The translations under genes and the position numbers were made by a program. Shown here piece after piece: positions 61,333 through 64,000 of a DNA stretch of 64,000 bases. The notes beneath the pieces are model-generated. The model was given only the letters and a program-made list of their open reading frames with translations, was not told the DNA's origin and did not search any database. The DNA comes from CAZEJS01 sp964512645 (GTDB taxonomy: Bacteria; Actinomycetota; Geothermincolia; Fen-727; Anoxymicrobiaceae), in contig CAZEJS010000010.1 of assembly GCA_964512645.1 (NCBI GenBank), positions 1 through 64,000 of the forward strand, given 5' to 3'. Numbering within the stretch: the first letter of the stretch is position 1; each line of letters begins with the position of its first letter.

Positions 61333-63427
61333 TCTTACGCTCCGCTCGTGAATCCGGGTAGTCCACGCGTGGGTGGTACGACCCGATGAGCATCCGCTCG
61401 AATATCGCCTTGATCTTGTTCAGTTCCTCGAAGGTCAGCGGGCACTCGTCCAGCTGGCCGTCTTCGAGCTTGTCGTCGACTACTTTCTCCACCATCTGCT
61501 GGATCGACACCGCTGTAGGGTTCTCCAGCGTTCTCGCCGTGGCCTCTACCGCGTCGGCCAGCATTACGATCCCGGCGGTCCTCCTCCGCGGCTTCGTGTA
61601 ATGGTACCTGAACCTTTCGATGTCCACCGGCTTTCCGCCTTCGAGCGCCGCCTGGTAGAAGTACCTCACAACGCTGGTGCCGTGGTGCTCCCTGACGATC
61701 TCCACGAGGTCGGGTGGAAAGTGGTGTTTCTCCAGCATTTCCACCCCGTCTCTCACGTGAGAGGTGATGATGAGCAGGCTCAGGTTCGGGCTGAGCCCCC
61801 CGTGGGGGTTCTCCCCGGGCTGCTGGTTCTCCACGAAATACTGCGGCTTGGCGATCTTTCCTATATCGTGGTAGTAGGCGGCCACCCTCGCAAGCATCGG
61901 GTCGCTGCCGATCTCACGGGCGGCCGCCTCGGCGAGGTTCGCCACCATGACGCTGTGGGAGTATGTGCCCGGCGCCTTGAGCGTGAGCAGCTTCATCAGC
62001 TCCTGGTCCGGCGCCGCCAGCTCCAGCAGCCAGGTATTGGTGGTGACCCGGAACGTCGTCTCCAGGAACGGCAGTGATCCCAGGGCGACTATCGTGCACA
62101 CCGCCCCGTTGAGAAACCCTATGCCGGTATTCAACAGGATGTCGGTACCGCCCTGGGTAAGAGCGGTCGCGCCGAACGCTACTCCCGCGGTCCAGAACGA
62201 AGTGTAGAGCCCGACCCTCCGCAGCTCGTGTCGGGTCGACGTGCGCGATGCGTACAGCGACGGGAAGATTCCGCCGAGGATGGTCAGCAGCATGATCGAG
62301 AAATCACCCTTGGTCACGACGCCGGCGATCAGCCCGCACAGCGCAACCGAGACCAGGGCTGTTCCGCTGTCGAACAGCACCGCGACGATAATGGCGATTG
62401 CGGCCGAGGGCATGAGATACCCCCAGAACGAAGACCAGCTCCTCGACGCGAAAGTCAGCAGGTTGGCGAAGATCGCAAACGCGGTGATCGACGACCCGAG
62501 GAGCAGCAGCAGGCCCGGGCTGTCGTAGTACATCCTGCGGAACTTCGCCAGATACATCGCCATCGCGGCCATCAACAGCACCACCAGGACTGAGACGTAG
62601 AGCATGTTCAGCGGCGAGAAGCTCCACCCGGTGAAACCCAGGCTCTTCAGCAGGTCGTAGACCTCGGGTGTCACGACCGTGCCCCTGCGCACTATGATCT
62701 CGCCTTCCAGCCGGGTGGTAACGACCGGCTTCACCGCTTTCCGGGCGGCCTGCCTGCGGCCTTCGGTCTCGGCCTGGTCGGCTATGAGGTTGGGCTTCAT
62801 CGCCACAGCGGCGACCGACTGCGCGGCCTGCCGTATGTCGGGGTCGTCGGTCTGGCCGCTTATGCGGGCGCTCGCGGACTTCACCGCGGCCTCGACCTCA
62901 CCGCCGTGGACACCGTGCTCCATCTCCGCGACGACGGCGCTCGTTACCACCTGGCGTGCCGCGGCTCTCTGTTCTGGAGCAAGGGCGACGAGCTGCCCCA
63001 GGGCGCCGGCGTAGGCCTTGTCCTCGAGCTTCTCCTCCCCCAGGGTCGTGCGCTCCGCGTCGTCACCCGCGAGCGCCGTCACCTCGTCGGCGATGGCGAA
63101 TACCCTGTCGATGGCCGCGACAACGTTCCCGGCCACTTTCTCGTCGGTTACGTACACTTCACTGAGCGCCGCTGCGGCGGCGTCCTGCTGCTCCTGCGTC
63201 CTGCTCCTGTCGACGTACTGCACGGTCGAAGGCGCGACGATGGTCCTGGGGCTGGCTTTTTCCGCCTCCACCTGATACCCGTACGGCGCGATCTCCGTGG
63301 TGATTATCAAAACGAGCATAACGAAGATAGCAAGCGCCACGACCAGGCGCTTTCGCGCCAGCGAGACCCTGTCGGCGCGCTTTCTCAGCGACGCGATCAG
63401 GTCGAGGTATCTCTTTCTGTAGCTCAT
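61268..63427 (-). CDS. 7TM-HD family c-di-AMP phosphodiesterase (PgpH-like)
   Basis: 719 residues: N-terminal helix (RLVVALAIFVMLVLIITTEI), a large extracellular domain (about 55-290), seven membrane helices (about 300-480) and a cytosolic HD domain (GTYSHSVMVANLAE, YYHDIGKIAKP, HHGTSVVRYFY, ADAVEATAR). PgpH proteins hydrolyse the second messenger c-di-AMP, which controls potassium uptake and wall homeostasis. ATG 63427 begins one base after the phoH stop. A disordered C-terminal tail overlaps ybeY. Confidence 0.94.
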   Translation of the reverse strand: MSYRKRYLDLIASLRKRADRVSLARKRLVVALAIFVMLVLIITTEIAPYGYQVEAEKASPRTIVAPSTVQYVDRSRTQEQQDAAAAALSEVYVTDEKVAGNVVAAIDRVFAIADEVTALAGDDAERTTLGEEKLEDKAYAGALGQLVALAPEQRAAARQVVTSAVVAEMEHGVHGGEVEAAVKSASARISGQTDDPDIRQAAQSVAAVAMKPNLIADQAETEGRRQAARKAVKPVVTTRLEGEIIVRRGTVVTPEVYDLLKSLGFTGWSFSPLNMLYVSVLVVLLMAAMAMYLAKFRRMYYDSPGLLLLLGSSITAFAIFANLLTFASRSWSSFWGYLMPSAAIAIIVAVLFDSGTALVSVALCGLIAGVVTKGDFSIMLLTILGGIFPSLYASRTSTRHELRRVGLYTSFWTAGVAFGATALTQGGTDILLNTGIGFLNGAVCTIVALGSLPFLETTFRVTTNTWLLELAAPDQELMKLLTLKAPGTYSHSVMVANLAEAAAREIGSDPMLARVAAYYHDIGKIAKPQYFVENQQPGENPHGGLSPNLSLLIITSHVRDGVEMLEKHHFPPDLVEIVREHHGTSVVRYFYQAALEGGKPVDIERFRYHYTKPRRRTAGIVMLADAVEATARTLENPTAVSIQQMVEKVVDDKLEDGQLDECPLTFEELNKIKAIFERMLIGSYHPRVDYPDSRAERKNGRKGKDRPAGGDDKAVAGAT

Positions 63428-63428
63428 G

Positions 63429-64000
63429 TCATCCGCCGGAAGGGCCCGGGTCCCCCTGCGACTCGTACTTCTTGTAAGCCTCGACAATCTGCTGGACGAT
63501 CTTGTGCCGGACAACGTCACGCGCGTCGAGGTTCACGAACGAGACGCCGTCTATGTCCCGCAGTATCTCCCGAACGACCTTCAGGCCGGAGGAGACCTCC
63601 TTGGGAAGGTCCACCTGGGTGACGTCCCCGGTTATGACCGCCCTGCTCCCGAAGCCCAGTCTGGTGAGAAACATCTTCATCTGCTCCGGGCTGGTGTTCT
63701 GGGCTTCGTCCAGGATGATGAAGGAATCGTTCAAGGTCCTTCCCCGCATGAACCCGAGGGGCGCCACTTCGATAATCCCCTGGTCCGTCATCCGGTGGAA
63801 CTTCTCGGCCCCGAGCATCTCGTAGAGCGCATCGTAGAGGGGCCTCAGGTAAGGGTCGACCTTCTGGTACAGGTCCCCGGGCAGGAAACCGAGCCTCTCC
63901 CCCGCTTCGACCGCGGGCCTGGTCAGGATCAGCCTGTTGACTTTCCGGTCCAGGAGACACTGCACCGCGTACGCCAGCCCCAGGTAAGTCTTCCCCGTCC
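63429..64000 (-). CDS. phoH: PhoH family ATPase, 5' end beyond the window
   Basis: Only the C-terminal 190 residues or so are present; the frame is open to the right edge, where TGKTYLGLAYAVQCLL completes the end of the P-loop. Also visible are RPAVEAGERLGFLPGD, PLGFMRGRTLNDSFIILDEAQN (Walker B) and TGDVTQVDLP. PhoH-like ATPases are predicted RNA helicase partners of YbeY; the phoH-pgpH-ybeY order is widely conserved. Confidence 0.95.
   Translation of the reverse strand, partial: TGKTYLGLAYAVQCLLDRKVNRLILTRPAVEAGERLGFLPGDLYQKVDPYLRPLYDALYEMLGAEKFHRMTDQGIIEVAPLGFMRGRTLNDSFIILDEAQNTSPEQMKMFLTRLGFGSRAVITGDVTQVDLPKEVSSGLKVVREILRDIDGVSFVNLDARDVVRHKIVQQIVEAYKKYESQGDPGPSGG

Noticed and set aside
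1..64000. CRISPR arrays, insertion sequences, integrases, toxin-antitoxin or defence islands
   Set aside because: No repeat-spacer pattern, transposase, integrase or known defence domain was found; the window is core chromosome.

Overview
The window reads as chromosomal DNA of a GC-rich, probably anaerobic bacterium, most likely a deep-branching member of the Actinomycetota; this assignment is inference from gene content. Pointers: a thrS gene followed by a HIT-family hydrolase as in actinobacteria, a GarA-like FHA protein next to a MerR regulator of the FtsR type, a DivIVA/SepF/ProC/YggS/PgeF division cluster, LL-diaminopimelate aminotransferase (DapL), class III (oxygen-sensitive) ribonucleotide reductase, NRAMP-related and MgtE-like proteins, and RNase Y. 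Starts use GTG and TTG freely and many neighbours overlap by 1-4 bases, so long polycistronic units are the rule. No insertion sequence, prophage, CRISPR array or origin was seen.

Layout. 0.1-24.5 kb, mostly + strand: a zinc-ribbon/prepilin-like membrane protein (minus), tRNA-Val, thrS-HIT, an EF-G paralogue (minus), a DUF512 radical-SAM protein coupled to der, HU, tRNA-Pro, a CDP-alcohol phosphatidyltransferase, a nucleotidyltransferase fused to a decayed phosphomannomutase, an intact phosphohexomutase, a split LigB-like/AMMECR1 pair, miaA-dapF-dapL-hflX, then nrdR-nrdD-thioredoxin-like-dut under a promoter whose spacer holds an NrdR box, a DUF3786 protein and queC.

24.5-38.6 kb, mostly - strand: an M61-like protein without its zinc motif plus an orphan FtsX-type permease, an acyl-CoA synthetase with a RAM-only Lrp-like protein, a four-helix membrane protein (+), an rlpA-MBL-FAD oxidoreductase unit behind two Fur-type 7-1-7 boxes, a TrkA-type potassium channel, a bifunctional-nuclease family protein, and a D,D-carboxypeptidase.

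38.7-64 kb, all - strand: a PRC/NRAMP/MgtE-like magnesium cluster preceded by a long structured leader ending in an intrinsic terminator; MerR, FHA and two small proteins; lipoate ligase and NAD salvage (pncB, pncA); miaB; a unit of rny, GHKL ATPase and a membrane-anchored protein; thpR-recA-recX; then phoH-pgpH-ybeY-corC-pgeF-acyP-yggS-sepF-proC-divIVA. phoH runs off the right edge.

Most genes are core: translation and ribosome maturation (thrS, der, hflX, EF-G-like, ybeY, miaA, miaB), lysine/peptidoglycan supply, DNA precursors and repair (nrdR/nrdD/dut/recA/recX), and division. The parts least explained by known systems are the magnesium cluster with its leader, the Fur-box-controlled rlpA unit, the pseudo-peptidase/permease pair, and an RNase Y gene that seems to start on ATT.
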